Assembly (NCBI RefSeq): GCF_032399705.1
Contig: NZ_CP135922.1
Span: 3,844,001 to 3,908,000, forward strand
Reading direction: 5' to 3'
Length of the DNA: 64,000 nt
Source of the DNA: Paenibacillus sp. BIC5C1
GTDB lineage: Bacteria > Bacillota > Bacilli > Paenibacillales > Paenibacillaceae
Every line of letters begins with the position of its first letter. Within the stretch, counting starts at the first letter, position 1. Both the position numbers and the translations under genes were made by a program. The notes under the pieces are model-generated. The model was not told the origin of the DNA. It ran no database searches and saw nothing but the letters and a program-made list of their open reading frames with translations. Positions 9,177 to 18,364 of this stretch are shown here, piece after piece.

Positions 9177-9511
9177 ACGAATCTTACCTCCATATTTATC
9201 TGTAATAAGCAGCTTTTCGTAAACAGGTTTCTAACAAGAATTTATCTTATTGTAAAATGCATTTGTGAACTGTATATGAATGGCTTGCACCTAGGCTGCC
9301 CAGAGCAATATTCTATAATTCCCTAGAGTATTTTTATCGGACTTGTCAATAATTTTGTTAACAGTTCCCAATCAAATTTCTTTCATAAGTGGTGATTTGG
9401 AAATGAGGTTCATTCTTTTATCCCAACCGTTTGAGATCGACATATTTCCTAAAACAAAAATAAGCCGCAGATACGCGGCCTTTTAGCATTGTATGATCAT
9501 GAAAGAAGCAG
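9177..9511. other. Intergenic region: antiporter leader and ABC-operon terminator
   Basis: This 335-base stretch holds the leader and presumed promoter of the antiporter gene (a TTGACA on the minus strand near 9345-9350, without a convincing -10) and the terminator at 9459-9479. No coding sequence is visible. Confidence 0.45.
9455..9480 (-). terminator. Terminator of the sugar ABC operon
   Basis: GCCGC and GCGGC form a five-base stem extended by a G-U and an A-U pair around a six-base loop. On the minus strand TTATTTTTG follows. It lies about 30 bases past the stop of the last permease gene. Confidence 0.65.
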
Positions 9512-10396
9512 CTACTCCTTCACCGAACCGAGCGTAATACCATGGATGAAAAAGCGCTGCAAAAATGGATATACAACAAGCACGGGAAGCATGGCAATGA
9601 AAATTTTCGCGGCATTCAGCGTTTGATTCGATAACTCATTCAGTCGCTTATACTGGTCTTCCGTCATGTTGGACGAATCGATGACTACAACGAATTGCTG
9701 GATTAACGTTTGTAACGGATAATGATCCTGCCCTGAAGTTAGCACCAAGCCATGAAAGAACTCGTTCCAATGATACACAATGGTAAACAACGTTACCGTA
9801 GCCAGTACTGGCACGGCCAATGGAACATAAATGGTGATCAACATTCGCCACGGTCCGGCACCATCTACGAGAGCTGCCTCATCAAGCTCCTTGGGTAGAT
9901 TGCGGAAATAGTTCACGATAAGGATGACGTTAAATACTGGCACTCCCCCACCAAGGACAAGCGCCCAAATAGTATCGTACAGCCCGATAGCCTTAACGGT
10001 CATGTACCAGGGAATCAAACCTCCGTTGAACAATAGCGTGAACACAAGAATCCACATGAACACGTTGCGCATACGAAATTCGCGCGGGCTCCTGGATAGC
10101 GGATAAGCCATCATCGTAGTCACGATGAACGTGATTGTCGCACCAAGTACAACCCGCTGAATAGAAATCCAAAAAGAATTGAAAAAGGAACGGTCTCCAA
10201 TAATTTGCTGATATGAGTTGAAGTTGAAGCCTACTGGCCATAACCATACTTTGCCGGCAGCAGCAGCCGATTTTTCGCTTAAAGATACGGCCAATGTATA
10301 CCAGAGAGGCAGAATGCACAGGAACGCGATCAGGAGCAGCACGACCAGCAGCGTGGCATCGAACACTCTGGACCGCAGCGTTGTTTCTCTTATCAT
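9512..10396 (-). CDS. Carbohydrate ABC transporter permease, LplC/YtcP type
   Basis: A 294-residue inner permease with six membrane helices and the conserved EAA loop (DEAALVDGAGPWRMLITIYVP). It belongs to the MalG-like CUT1 group, in the branch paired with LplB and large lipoproteins in Paenibacillus and Bacillus. I place the start at ATG 10396 (MIRETTL), seven to nine bases behind AAGGAG. A longer in-frame start at 10453 would overlap the neighbouring permease by 35 bases and has no ribosome site. It is the last gene of the lipoprotein-permease-permease operon. No ATPase gene is present, as usual for this group, which shares an MsmX-type ATPase encoded elsewhere. Confidence 0.9.
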   Translation of the reverse strand: MIRETTLRSRVFDATLLVVLLLIAFLCILPLWYTLAVSLSEKSAAAAGKVWLWPVGFNFNSYQQIIGDRSFFNSFWISIQRVVLGATITFIVTTMMAYPLSRSPREFRMRNVFMWILVFTLLFNGGLIPWYMTVKAIGLYDTIWALVLGGGVPVFNVILIVNYFRNLPKELDEAALVDGAGPWRMLITIYVPLAVPVLATVTLFTIVYHWNEFFHGLVLTSGQDHYPLQTLIQQFVVVIDSSNMTEDQYKRLNELSNQTLNAAKIFIAMLPVLVVYPFLQRFFIHGITLGSVKE

Positions 10397-10418
10397 GTCG
10401 CTCGTCTCCTTCTCATTG

Positions 10419-11309
10419 TCAGAATATGCGGTAATTGGCGAACTTCGAAGCAAGCAAATACGAAATGATGATGAGTACGAAACTGACCACCGATTTTAGC
10501 AAACCAACCGCGGTTGCGAGGCCATACTGCATGTTCAGTAACCCTTCGCGGTATACCCAGGTATCGATAATATCGCCCGTCGAGTACAACAACGGATTGT
10601 ACATATTGAAAATTTGATCAAATCCTGCGTTGAGTACGTTTCCTAAACTTAGCACCGCCAAGAGAACAATCGTGGTTCGCAAGCCAGGCAAAGTTACGTG
10701 CCAGATTCTGCGCAACCGAGTTGCTCCATCAATTGAAGCGGCTTCGTAGAGGGACGGGCTGATGCCCGTCAGTGCAGCCAGATAGATGATCGTGTTAAAA
10801 CCGAACTCCTTCCATACGTCACTACCTACGACAATAAACGGGAACAAGTCTGCTCGGGCAAAGAATAACACCGGTTCAATACCCAGCATATGGAGCAGTC
10901 CATTGACGGGACCCGTATACGAAAACACATCGAGCAATATGCCGGACAAAATAACCCAGGATAAAAAGTGCGGAAGATACACGATCGTTTGAACCCAACG
11001 CTTTATCACCATGAGACGCAGTTCATTGAGCATGATCGCAAAGATCAACGGCACGATCAGATTGCCACCTATTTTCATGACAGCAATATTTACCGTATTA
11101 AAGAAAATGGTTTTGGTATCGTTAAGGCTGAACATATATTCGAAATTTTCGAGCCCGATCCAAGGTGATTTCCAGATGCCTTGGCCCGGGTTGAAGTCCT
11201 GAAAAGCGATGGCAATCCCGAACATGGGAATGATGCTGATTAACAGCAGCCATACAAATCCGGGCAACAACATGATGTAATAATGTTTGATGAAAGTTCG
11301 GTTTCGCAT
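10419..11309 (-). CDS. Carbohydrate ABC transporter permease, LplB type
   Basis: A 296-residue MalF-like permease without the large periplasmic insert. The start KHYYIMLLPGFVWLLLI and the EAA loop YEAASIDGATRLRRIWHVTL are typical of LplB. It forms the channel with the permease 22 bases downstream and receives substrate from the lipoprotein encoded upstream. An oligosaccharide substrate is likely from the family and from the YesMN control. A stable hairpin separates it from the lipoprotein gene. Confidence 0.92.
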   Translation of the reverse strand: MRNRTFIKHYYIMLLPGFVWLLLISIIPMFGIAIAFQDFNPGQGIWKSPWIGLENFEYMFSLNDTKTIFFNTVNIAVMKIGGNLIVPLIFAIMLNELRLMVIKRWVQTIVYLPHFLSWVILSGILLDVFSYTGPVNGLLHMLGIEPVLFFARADLFPFIVVGSDVWKEFGFNTIIYLAALTGISPSLYEAASIDGATRLRRIWHVTLPGLRTTIVLLAVLSLGNVLNAGFDQIFNMYNPLLYSTGDIIDTWVYREGLLNMQYGLATAVGLLKSVVSFVLIIISYLLASKFANYRIF

Positions 11310-11357
11310 CCGGTGTCCCTCCCTCTGAAATCTCCCATCCTGATTTTCTCAAGAAGA

Positions 11358-11379
11358 AGCGCCGGTTGGACCCGGCGCT
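11358..11379 (-). promoter_or_regulatory. Intercistronic hairpin between lipoprotein and permease genes
   Basis: AGCGCCGG and CCGGCGCT form a perfect eight-base GC-rich stem around a six-base loop, in the 82-base gap after the binding-protein gene. The bases after it (TCTTCTTGAGAAAA) are not a strong T run. It probably acts as a partial terminator or an mRNA 3' stabiliser that gives more lipoprotein than permease, a common arrangement in such operons. Confidence 0.6.
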
Positions 11380-11391
11380 CTGGGCAGCTGC

Positions 11392-13086
11392 CTACTTAAC
11401 ATACTCCTTGACTTCTTCAATAATTTTGTCACCGCCTTGTTTTTTCCAGTCGCTGACGAACGTATCGAACGTGTCCAGAGGGGCGGCTCCCATAATAATC
11501 TTCAGGAAGGTTTCATCCTCCAACTTCTTCAAGTTGGACCAGCGGCTTTCCATCGTTCGAGTCTGGGAATACAGGAGGCTATATACCTTGTTATAATCCT
11601 GCTGCAAGGACGATGAACCTACCAATAGCGAATAGATGCGGCTCCATACACCAAGGTCTGCTTGAGGATCCCAATACTGGATATCCATATTGTCATAGGG
11701 CTCTTTCTTCACTTTTTTGACATTCTGGATATCTGCGGCAAGCAGTTTGTAGCCCGGATCGGTAAAGTCTTCGGATTGCTTCGAGCCGGCAAGTACCTCC
11801 TGCAAAGCTTTCGCCGAATATTCGCTCTCATCCATGTAGGACATTGGAACACGCAGCGGGTAGTGTCCGACAGGTACGGAGATATCGAATTTTGACTCAT
11901 CCCGGATAAGGAGGTTGAGCATTTTGATAATGGCTTCGGGATGCTCGTATCCTTTGCGAACGACGACAAATACGGTAGATGGCGCCCCCATGTGGGCATT
12001 GAATTGTCCCTCAGCATCCAGCGGTAACAGATACGCTTGCCAGTTGGCTTTAGGATCATTTTTAATCGCATCCGGTAAAGGTCCGTATCCCATCCACCAC
12101 GGTGCGAAGAAGATGCCTGCTTTGCCGTTAACTACTGGCTCGGATGCACTTTTACGAATGCCAAGTTCTTTGTCAATCAGTCCGTTTGCATACATCTCGC
12201 GCAGTTTGGCGAGAGCCTCCTTCGTCTCCGGCAGAATAGAACCGTAGACCGGGTTGCCCGAATCGTCTTTTAACCAGTAACCCGGATAAGCCTTGTATGC
12301 TCCAAAGATCGGATCAAGTCCATACGTGTTGTTCGTCGACTCCAGAAAATTGGCATATAAACGACCGCCGTTCTGCTGTCCGGCAATACCAATCGTATCG
12401 TTTTGGCCGTTGCCATCCGGGTCCTGTTCCACAAATGCTTTCGCTACGTTTTCCAGTTCCTCGATCGTTTTTGGCGGTTCAAGTCCCAGCTTATCGAGCC
12501 AATCCTTGCGCACCCACATTTGGTGAACACCGTCAGAGTGTACTTGTATACTAGGAATGGCATACATTTTCCCGTCAAATGTTACTGCCTCGGCCGATAC
12601 ACCGTTCGTTTTTTCCATATAACTCTTCATAGCGGGAGAGGCATATCGATTAAATGCATCGGTGAGGTCCTCCAGCTGGCCAGCTTTCACCATCGCACGC
12701 AATTGGGTATCCTTGACCACAAGCGCATCGGGCAAATCGTTACTTGAAATTGCCAGGTTTACCTTCTGCTCATAGTTCGTTCCGGTAGCTGCCTGCCAGG
12801 TTACCTTGGTATCAATGTTTAGATTGTCTTTCACATAACGTGAATACTGGTTATTCTCTGGCGTATCTCCGGCTGGCAAACTTTTATCCGTTGGATCGAC
12901 CTCTTTGCCGTACCTCAGGGTAATCGTCTGTTCATACTTGCCGAACGGATCTGCCGGCCCTTGTTCAGTAACACCAGGCGTGGTATTGTTTTCCGCCGTT
13001 CCGTTCTCCTTGCTTCCCGTACTGTTGCAGGCACTCGTAAATGCGAGCATCAGCATCATCGCCACCATGACCGTTTTTTTGCCCAA
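11392..13086 (-). CDS. Extracellular solute-binding lipoprotein (LplA-like)
   Basis: This 564-residue protein has a lipoprotein signal peptide (lipobox TSAC, Cys near residue 20) and a long linker rich in Asn, Thr and Glu. The body is of the large CUT1 binding-protein type (YAIPSIQVHSDGVHQMWVRK, DKLGLEPPKTIEE, AGIFFAPWWMGYG). It captures sugar or oligosaccharide outside the membrane and hands it to the two permeases encoded downstream. The start appears to be TTG 13086, nine bases behind AAAGGGGG. A perfect cre match lies about 120 bases upstream, so catabolite repression is likely. It is induced presumably by the YesMN pair encoded just upstream. Confidence 0.92.
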   Translation of the reverse strand: MGKKTVMVAMMLMLAFTSACNSTGSKENGTAENNTTPGVTEQGPADPFGKYEQTITLRYGKEVDPTDKSLPAGDTPENNQYSRYVKDNLNIDTKVTWQAATGTNYEQKVNLAISSNDLPDALVVKDTQLRAMVKAGQLEDLTDAFNRYASPAMKSYMEKTNGVSAEAVTFDGKMYAIPSIQVHSDGVHQMWVRKDWLDKLGLEPPKTIEELENVAKAFVEQDPDGNGQNDTIGIAGQQNGGRLYANFLESTNNTYGLDPIFGAYKAYPGYWLKDDSGNPVYGSILPETKEALAKLREMYANGLIDKELGIRKSASEPVVNGKAGIFFAPWWMGYGPLPDAIKNDPKANWQAYLLPLDAEGQFNAHMGAPSTVFVVVRKGYEHPEAIIKMLNLLIRDESKFDISVPVGHYPLRVPMSYMDESEYSAKALQEVLAGSKQSEDFTDPGYKLLAADIQNVKKVKKEPYDNMDIQYWDPQADLGVWSRIYSLLVGSSSLQQDYNKVYSLLYSQTRTMESRWSNLKKLEDETFLKIIMGAAPLDTFDTFVSDWKKQGGDKIIEEVKEYVK

Positions 13087-13204
13087 ATGGATGATCCCCC
13101 TTTAATGAAAAGACATTAGCGTCGAGCACCAACAATATAACACGGCCGGAAAACATTTATGGATAGAGAGCCGAACGAGAAACAGGCGGTGAACTGCCCG
13201 AATT

Positions 13205-13218
13205 TGATAACGCTTACA
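13205..13218. promoter_or_regulatory. cre site (CcpA operator)
   Basis: TGATAACGCTTACA matches the Firmicute cre consensus TGWNANCGNTNWCA at every defined position, on both strands. It sits in the 169-base gap between the yesN-like gene and the binding-protein gene, where CcpA could repress the transporter operon when preferred sugars are present. Confidence 0.7.
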
Positions 13219-13255
13219 AATCATTTGTCCCCCCTGCCCTCCATCCGTCTACCCC

Positions 13256-14386
13256 TCATCTTGGTGCATTGCGGTACTCGCTTGGCAACATGCCTACCTG
13301 CTCCCGAAACATCCGACTGAAGTACTTTTCGTCCGCATAACCCGTTTGCTCTGCAATCCAGACAATCGGTTTGGCCGTTTGGGTCAAATAGTCACGTGCC
13401 TTGTCGATCCTGATCTTGCGAAGATATTCATTAAAAGAATAACCGACCAATTCTTTGAAGCATTGATTAAAATAACTGCGGCTGAGATTGACACGCTTCG
13501 AGACATCGCTGGCAAATAACGGCTTCTGCAACTCGTCATGTACAATTTTGACGGCAGCCATGATGCTACTGCTAACCTCTTTCCGAAGATACTGGCCACC
13601 TGATAATACAAGGGCTTCTTTACGAAACTTCGTCATCCACTCCACCACATCTTGCCACGACGCAAAATGAACCGGCGTGGTCATTTCCGTACAGACAATG
13701 TTCTTGAATGTGCGGTTCCAGTCTACCGTTACGCCATAAAGCAACTGCATCAATCTGGACACAGGCAGTCTTAACGTCCTCAATTCTTGCAGCAGATCAT
13801 GCAAATATCGCTCATCATGAACCCAGCGAAACGAATGCAGCTTCTCCTTTACGCATTCATCTCCCTCTGCAACGAATGTTAATCCCACCTCTTCACACTC
13901 GTTATTCGCCTCGTTAAGTGATCTTCTACCTCTTTCATTCCTCTCGTAAAACAATGCGTCTTTATCGGATTCCGAGGCGGCATCATCTTTTGACCCTTTT
14001 TTCCTGTCGGCCTGTATACGGTCATGGATGCGTCCAAGCACTTCATCGAAATGTTCTTTCTCCAGCTGTACTTTGGCAATATAATCGATAGCACCCAAAC
14101 GCAGTGCCTCCTGAATGTATTCAAAATCCTGATGCAGTGTCAGAACAGCGATTGGTAAATCCGGGAATTGCTTGCGTGCGGTGCGGATTAGCTCAATCCC
14201 TGACATGACAGGCATGGCCAGATCAGTAATCAATAAATCCACATGGTTTTCTGACAAAAATTCAAGTGCTCTCTCACCGTTTCCCGCTTCGCCGACAACC
14301 TTCATATCAAATGCAGCCCAAGGCATTGCGAGCATGAGTCCTTTGCGTACAAGTTGATCGTCATCGACGATCAGCACCTTGATCAT
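13256..14386 (-). CDS. YesN-type response regulator with AraC HTH
   Basis: About 376 residues. An N-terminal receiver (LIVDDDQLVRKG, phospho-Asp in LLITDLAMP, Lys in YIAKVQLEKE) is joined by a poorly conserved helical linker to a C-terminal AraC domain (LSRSYFNQCFKELVGYSFNEY, then GYADEKYFSRMFREQVGMLPSEY). Start at ATG 14386: AAAGGAGG is seven bases upstream, and the ATG overlaps the kinase TGA by four bases. It activates sugar-uptake genes after phosphorylation by the YesM-type kinase encoded just upstream; the ABC operon downstream is its likely target. Confidence 0.92.
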   Translation of the reverse strand: MIKVLIVDDDQLVRKGLMLAMPWAAFDMKVVGEAGNGERALEFLSENHVDLLITDLAMPVMSGIELIRTARKQFPDLPIAVLTLHQDFEYIQEALRLGAIDYIAKVQLEKEHFDEVLGRIHDRIQADRKKGSKDDAASESDKDALFYERNERGRRSLNEANNECEEVGLTFVAEGDECVKEKLHSFRWVHDERYLHDLLQELRTLRLPVSRLMQLLYGVTVDWNRTFKNIVCTEMTTPVHFASWQDVVEWMTKFRKEALVLSGGQYLRKEVSSSIMAAVKIVHDELQKPLFASDVSKRVNLSRSYFNQCFKELVGYSFNEYLRKIRIDKARDYLTQTAKPIVWIAEQTGYADEKYFSRMFREQVGMLPSEYRNAPR

Positions 14387-16143
14387 GATGGTTCCTCCTT
14401 TTTGCATTGAATTGGCAATTGAATGACAATCTGAGTTCCTTTTCCCGGCTCACTCGTAACGCTCAGGCTGGCTTGTCCTTCATAATAAGACTCCAGCATA
14501 CGCTTGACATAATTCATGCCGATTCCCATTCCAACCCGGTGGCGTTCGGCTTGTTCTTGTTCCAGCAGCGCTTTGATTTTTTCTTCGGATATGCCTCTGC
14601 CGTTGTCCCTAATCGAGATTTCAAGTTTGTTGTTGTGCCTGCTTACTTCCACTTCGATCCTGCCTTTGTCGTCCAGCCCATGGTACAGCGAATTTTCCAC
14701 CAGCGGCTGCAGGATGAACCTCGGCACCGATACGTTAAGCAGTTCGTCATCGATGTGCATGTGAACATCGAATTGAAAATTATAGCGAATCTTTTGCAGA
14801 ATAAGATACTGCCTTAGCGAATCAATCTCCTCACGAATGGTAGAGCTCTGGCCGCCCTTCCTCAAATTGTAATACAGTAGTTTGTTCAGCGAGGTCACGA
14901 GCCGATCAATTTCTTCCTGTCCATTCATCACAGCCAACCAGTGCGCAGTATCCAGCGTATTCATCAAAAAGTGTGGGTTGATCTGGTAAAGCAGCTTTTC
15001 AATTTCCAGATCTGCCCTGCGTTTCTCTTTCAACTCTACCTCGGAATATAACCTCGCAATATGCGCCTTCATCCGACCGAATTGCGTCAGCAGCATTTCG
15101 AATTCCGGAATGCGCGAGTTCGCATCCACCACGTTGAAATTGCTGTTAAGCATCTGCTTCATTTCCCGGTGGAATTGGGACAAGGGTCTGTATACCATTT
15201 TCCACAACAACCAGCCGATGGCCAAACTAACTGCAGCAAACAGCAAGGTTAACAGAAACATCTGCATCATCCAATGGTTTTTCTCCTGATTGTAATCCGC
15301 CTTGGAGACTAGGGAGACCACGCTCCATCCCTGGTTGCTGTATTGCCTGTACCAGTAATAGCCTGAAGCGATTCCTGAAGTTGACACAGCAAGCGAAGGA
15401 TCGTCAGGAACCGAAAACGTTGTATTTTCGGGAAAAACATCCTCTAACTCGCTGTAAGAGACCCTTCCATGGTTATCCAAAATGAGATGGGCCGTATTTT
15501 TGCTGATACCGTCTAAATCAAGAATGCTTTGCGTTAGCTTGAAGCTGGATTCACTGTATATGTAGGCATCATCACGTTCCGGCAAATCCACCTTTCGCAA
15601 TGCCGAAAGGACGTATTGATCGTTAAACCTGTCGTTGCTGATATGGGGCCCGAAATAAGTGATTCCATAATAACTGGCCATGATCGGCAGCTTGTCTGGA
15701 TCGAATGAATCCTTTACTCCCATTGTTTCAAATAGATAGATACCGTCATCGCGGAAATAGTACATGGATAACCCAATATTGGGATTGGTAAATGCAATTA
15801 GGTTCAACTGGTATTTGATCTGGTCGGTCAAATCACTGCGGTCATAAGGTTGATCCGCAATCATGAGCTGCTCCAGCTGTTTGCCGATGCTTCCCTCAAA
15901 GGCGAGCTGTTGGGATACATGGTTCAGGTTGCTGAGCGTATTTTCTAGGGATAACGTCACCTGTTTCAGATTGTTCTGAATGCCGGATTGTAATTTGGTT
16001 GTCAGAATGGAATTGATCGTACGGTAGGATAGGTAGCAGGAAAAGAGGAATGGAATGAGGGCTACGGCCGAAAAAAGAAAAAGAATTCGATTTTTGAGAG
16101 AGATTCGCTCGATACGAGACTTTCGTACATGATCTGTGTTCAT
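14383..16143 (-). CDS. YesM-type sensor histidine kinase
   Basis: A 586-residue kinase with two membrane helices (about residues 20-42 and 295-315) flanking a large extracellular sensor region. These are followed by HAMP, the His_kinase domain of the LytS/YesM type (phospho-His in QINPHFLMNTLDTAHWLAV) and a HATPase (PLVENSLYHGL, IRDNGRGIS, GIGMNYVKRML). It senses an extracellular sugar or its binding protein and phosphorylates the YesN-like regulator, whose gene overlaps by four bases. The pair is immediately upstream of the LplABC-like transporter, the standard arrangement. Confidence 0.92.
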   Translation of the reverse strand: MNTDHVRKSRIERISLKNRILFLFSAVALIPFLFSCYLSYRTINSILTTKLQSGIQNNLKQVTLSLENTLSNLNHVSQQLAFEGSIGKQLEQLMIADQPYDRSDLTDQIKYQLNLIAFTNPNIGLSMYYFRDDGIYLFETMGVKDSFDPDKLPIMASYYGITYFGPHISNDRFNDQYVLSALRKVDLPERDDAYIYSESSFKLTQSILDLDGISKNTAHLILDNHGRVSYSELEDVFPENTTFSVPDDPSLAVSTSGIASGYYWYRQYSNQGWSVVSLVSKADYNQEKNHWMMQMFLLTLLFAAVSLAIGWLLWKMVYRPLSQFHREMKQMLNSNFNVVDANSRIPEFEMLLTQFGRMKAHIARLYSEVELKEKRRADLEIEKLLYQINPHFLMNTLDTAHWLAVMNGQEEIDRLVTSLNKLLYYNLRKGGQSSTIREEIDSLRQYLILQKIRYNFQFDVHMHIDDELLNVSVPRFILQPLVENSLYHGLDDKGRIEVEVSRHNNKLEISIRDNGRGISEEKIKALLEQEQAERHRVGMGIGMNYVKRMLESYYEGQASLSVTSEPGKGTQIVIQLPIQCKKEEPS

Positions 16144-16634
16144 GCATTCATCTCCGCTTCCGAGGTTTCAACACGCCGATATGGCGGAACCAAACTCCCC
16201 TGTAAAACACAAGGTCCTTCTGTCCTGCCAGGCTCAAAACCCCCGTTATGTTAGGTTACCATTCAATGCATTGAAACAATCGATTTGCTTGGATGGCACC
16301 TCTGTACAAGCTCAATTATATGCTTGGTATTACCTACTTAATAGGAGTGGAATGAACCAATTTCTATAAAATATAACACAATGAAAGGGTTCACATATCC
16401 CCCCCATTTACTCACAGGATAAAGAAGAACACCAACCTGTATTTTGCTCAAGCCTCTGTTATATAGACACTGAAAAAGCCTCCAACCAAATTAATCGCAG
16501 ATTTTGTTGCTCCGCTTAAGAATAATATGATCTCGTTTATTAAGATTTTTTTATTCTTCTCACAGAGAATTCTTAACAAACAAGAGTAGACTGGTGAAAC
16601 GTTAAAGCGATTAAATACATTGCATGGAGGAATT
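16144..16634. other. Intergenic region between kinase and PAP2 genes
   Basis: This 491-base stretch separates the divergent yesM-like and PAP2 genes and should hold both promoters. Short open frames exist on both strands (for example 16448-16678 minus) but none has a ribosome site or recognisable content. I see no RNA gene. Confidence 0.4.
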
Positions 16635-17276
16635 ATGTTTAATATGTCTAATTTCAAGAAAATACTTCCAATCCTCATACTTCTCGTTTGTTTTACTAGC
16701 TTCGGTGTGGATGTTTTGAGTATCTATAACAATCACATTCGCAATTTTGACCAAAGTGTTGGATCATGGATTCAAGGTTTCGAGACACCTGCAATAACAA
16801 GCCTAATGAAGTTGTTTACGGACATTGGCGGAGGGTTACCATTAATCATTATCATTCTTTTGGCTCTCTTCATTATGTATCGATATTTGAGTTACCACAA
16901 AGAACTGGGCTTCTTGATTGGTGTAATGGTTGGCTCTACCGTGTTAAATGCAGGCCTCAAATTCCTATTTCACCGAGATCGACCACTCATTCACCGGATC
17001 ATAGATGCTCATGGTTACAGTTTTCCGAGTGGTCATTCGATGTCTGCTTTTAGCTTCTATGGTGCTTTGTCTTTTATGCTCTGGAAACATGTGCCTACAT
17101 TGGTGGGACGTATAATCTTAGTTCTGATAAGTTCCTTTTTAATTCTTGGAATCGGAATCAGCCGCATATATCTGGGTGTACATTATCCTAGCGACATCAT
17201 TGGAGGATATTTTGTAAGTGCCTCTTGGTTAATAACCTGTTTCATGTTGTACAGGAAATATATAAAGCGAGAATAA
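16635..17276 (+). CDS. PAP2-family membrane phosphatase
   Basis: A 213-residue integral membrane protein with about six helices and the three phosphatase motifs in order: KFLFHRDRP, YSFPSGHSMSAF, and SRIYLGVHYPSDIIGG (catalytic His residues in motifs 2 and 3). Relatives dephosphorylate lipid pyrophosphates such as undecaprenyl pyrophosphate (BcrC/UppP-like), phosphatidylglycerol phosphate or phosphatidate on the outer face of the membrane. Start at ATG 16635, six bases behind GGAGGA; an upstream in-frame ATG at 16620 overlaps that site. The DedA gene 3.3 kb away makes a role in lipid-carrier recycling plausible. Confidence 0.9.
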   Translation: MFNMSNFKKILPILILLVCFTSFGVDVLSIYNNHIRNFDQSVGSWIQGFETPAITSLMKLFTDIGGGLPLIIIILLALFIMYRYLSYHKELGFLIGVMVGSTVLNAGLKFLFHRDRPLIHRIIDAHGYSFPSGHSMSAFSFYGALSFMLWKHVPTLVGRIILVLISSFLILGIGISRIYLGVHYPSDIIGGYFVSASWLITCFMLYRKYIKRE

Positions 17277-17346
17277 CAGCTCAACGAATATTCTCATAGA
17301 CCTACAAATTTAAATACATGGATTCCTTAATGGACACCTGTGCTTA

Positions 17347-18204
17347 TTACTTCCCTAAGGCTTGGATGATTTTAGTAGCCGTACTTACCATTCCCTTGTT
17401 CGATGCCATAGCTGTCAGCAGTTTAGATTGATTTTGTTCATTCATTTTTTTTATTACTTGGATTGTAGTATCTGAATCCGTCTTCATCATTTCCTGAATC
17501 AGTTTGGCTGCTGCAGTAACTGGCATATCCGAATAAAGATTAGATAGATCTTGTATCGACTTGTTTTGTGTATCCTTTGCCTCAGAATGGATTTTTTTCT
17601 GTAAAGCTGCAAGATCCTTATCTTTTGCGAGAGCCCGCGGTTTTATTTGAGCTGAGACATCTGCAACAACAGCAGGATCCATTTTACTCCATATTTTCGA
17701 TCTTTCTTCCGTCGACATCTCTGTCATTGCATAAACGATCGTTACAGTGGATTGCTTCTCTAGAATAGCTGCTGCTTTGTTTGGCATCATTGCCGCATAC
17801 ACTTTTGCTATATCTTTTGCTTCGGCAATGTGTACACCTGCCTCGAGAGTTTCCTTGGACGGTATAATCGTGCCCGCATTATTTGTTAGCGTTGTACTCG
17901 GCATTTGCCTGTCTGTTTTCGTCGGTTTTGGTTTAACATCCGTAACCAGTGTCGGTTTAACTTCTGAGGGATTGTTACTTGATGAACCGCTCCCACCTAA
18001 CGCAGTAAAAAACAAATCCTTGGTAGCAGGTACCTTTAGGACTGTATACCCCCCAAGTACGCCCAACATGACTAAAATAAACAACCAAATTTTCCATGCA
18101 GATTTCTTTTGATTTGGTTTCTTTTTAGTTTTTTTCTCAATGGTTTTCGCTTCACTTTCCATTCCGGTATGTACTGCTGTTCTGATTTTTGTGACTTGAC
18201 TCAC
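17347..18204 (-). CDS. MotE/MgtE_N-like single-pass membrane protein
   Basis: This 285-residue protein has a basic cytoplasmic N terminus (KKTKKKPNQKKSAWK), one membrane helix (about residues 38-58) and a Ser/Pro/Thr-rich linker. The rest is a helical domain with repeats like the MgtE N-terminal or FliG/MotE fold (AKVYAAMMPNKAAAILEKQ, IWSKMDPAVVADVSAQI, LSNLYSDMPVTAAAKLIQEM). The MotE homologue of Gram-positive bacteria is normally encoded in the flagellar operon as a chaperone of the stator MotB. Here the gene is solitary and divergent from a two-component system, so its role is uncertain. The domain call is moderate. Confidence 0.65.
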   Translation of the reverse strand: MSQVTKIRTAVHTGMESEAKTIEKKTKKKPNQKKSAWKIWLFILVMLGVLGGYTVLKVPATKDLFFTALGGSGSSSNNPSEVKPTLVTDVKPKPTKTDRQMPSTTLTNNAGTIIPSKETLEAGVHIAEAKDIAKVYAAMMPNKAAAILEKQSTVTIVYAMTEMSTEERSKIWSKMDPAVVADVSAQIKPRALAKDKDLAALQKKIHSEAKDTQNKSIQDLSNLYSDMPVTAAAKLIQEMMKTDSDTTIQVIKKMNEQNQSKLLTAMASNKGMVSTATKIIQALGK

Positions 18205-18364
18205 ATCATCACTTCCTTTTAATAATTTAATTAGTTCACTTCAAATCCAAGTGTATACAATCTTTCTTAAGAGACAATAAGAAATAAAGCATCCTTTTTA
18301 AGGATTTTCTAATGTAATCGTTATAAACTCAGATAGACCAGAAGAATCCATACTAAAGGGACCG

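Noticed and set aside
10396..10453. Longer start for the LplC-type permease
   Set aside because: It would overlap the LplB gene and has no ribosome site, whereas AAGGAG precedes ATG 10396.
16448..16678. 76-codon frame on the minus strand ahead of PAP2
   Set aside because: No ribosome site, overlaps the PAP2 start, and no recognisable family; composition fits chance.
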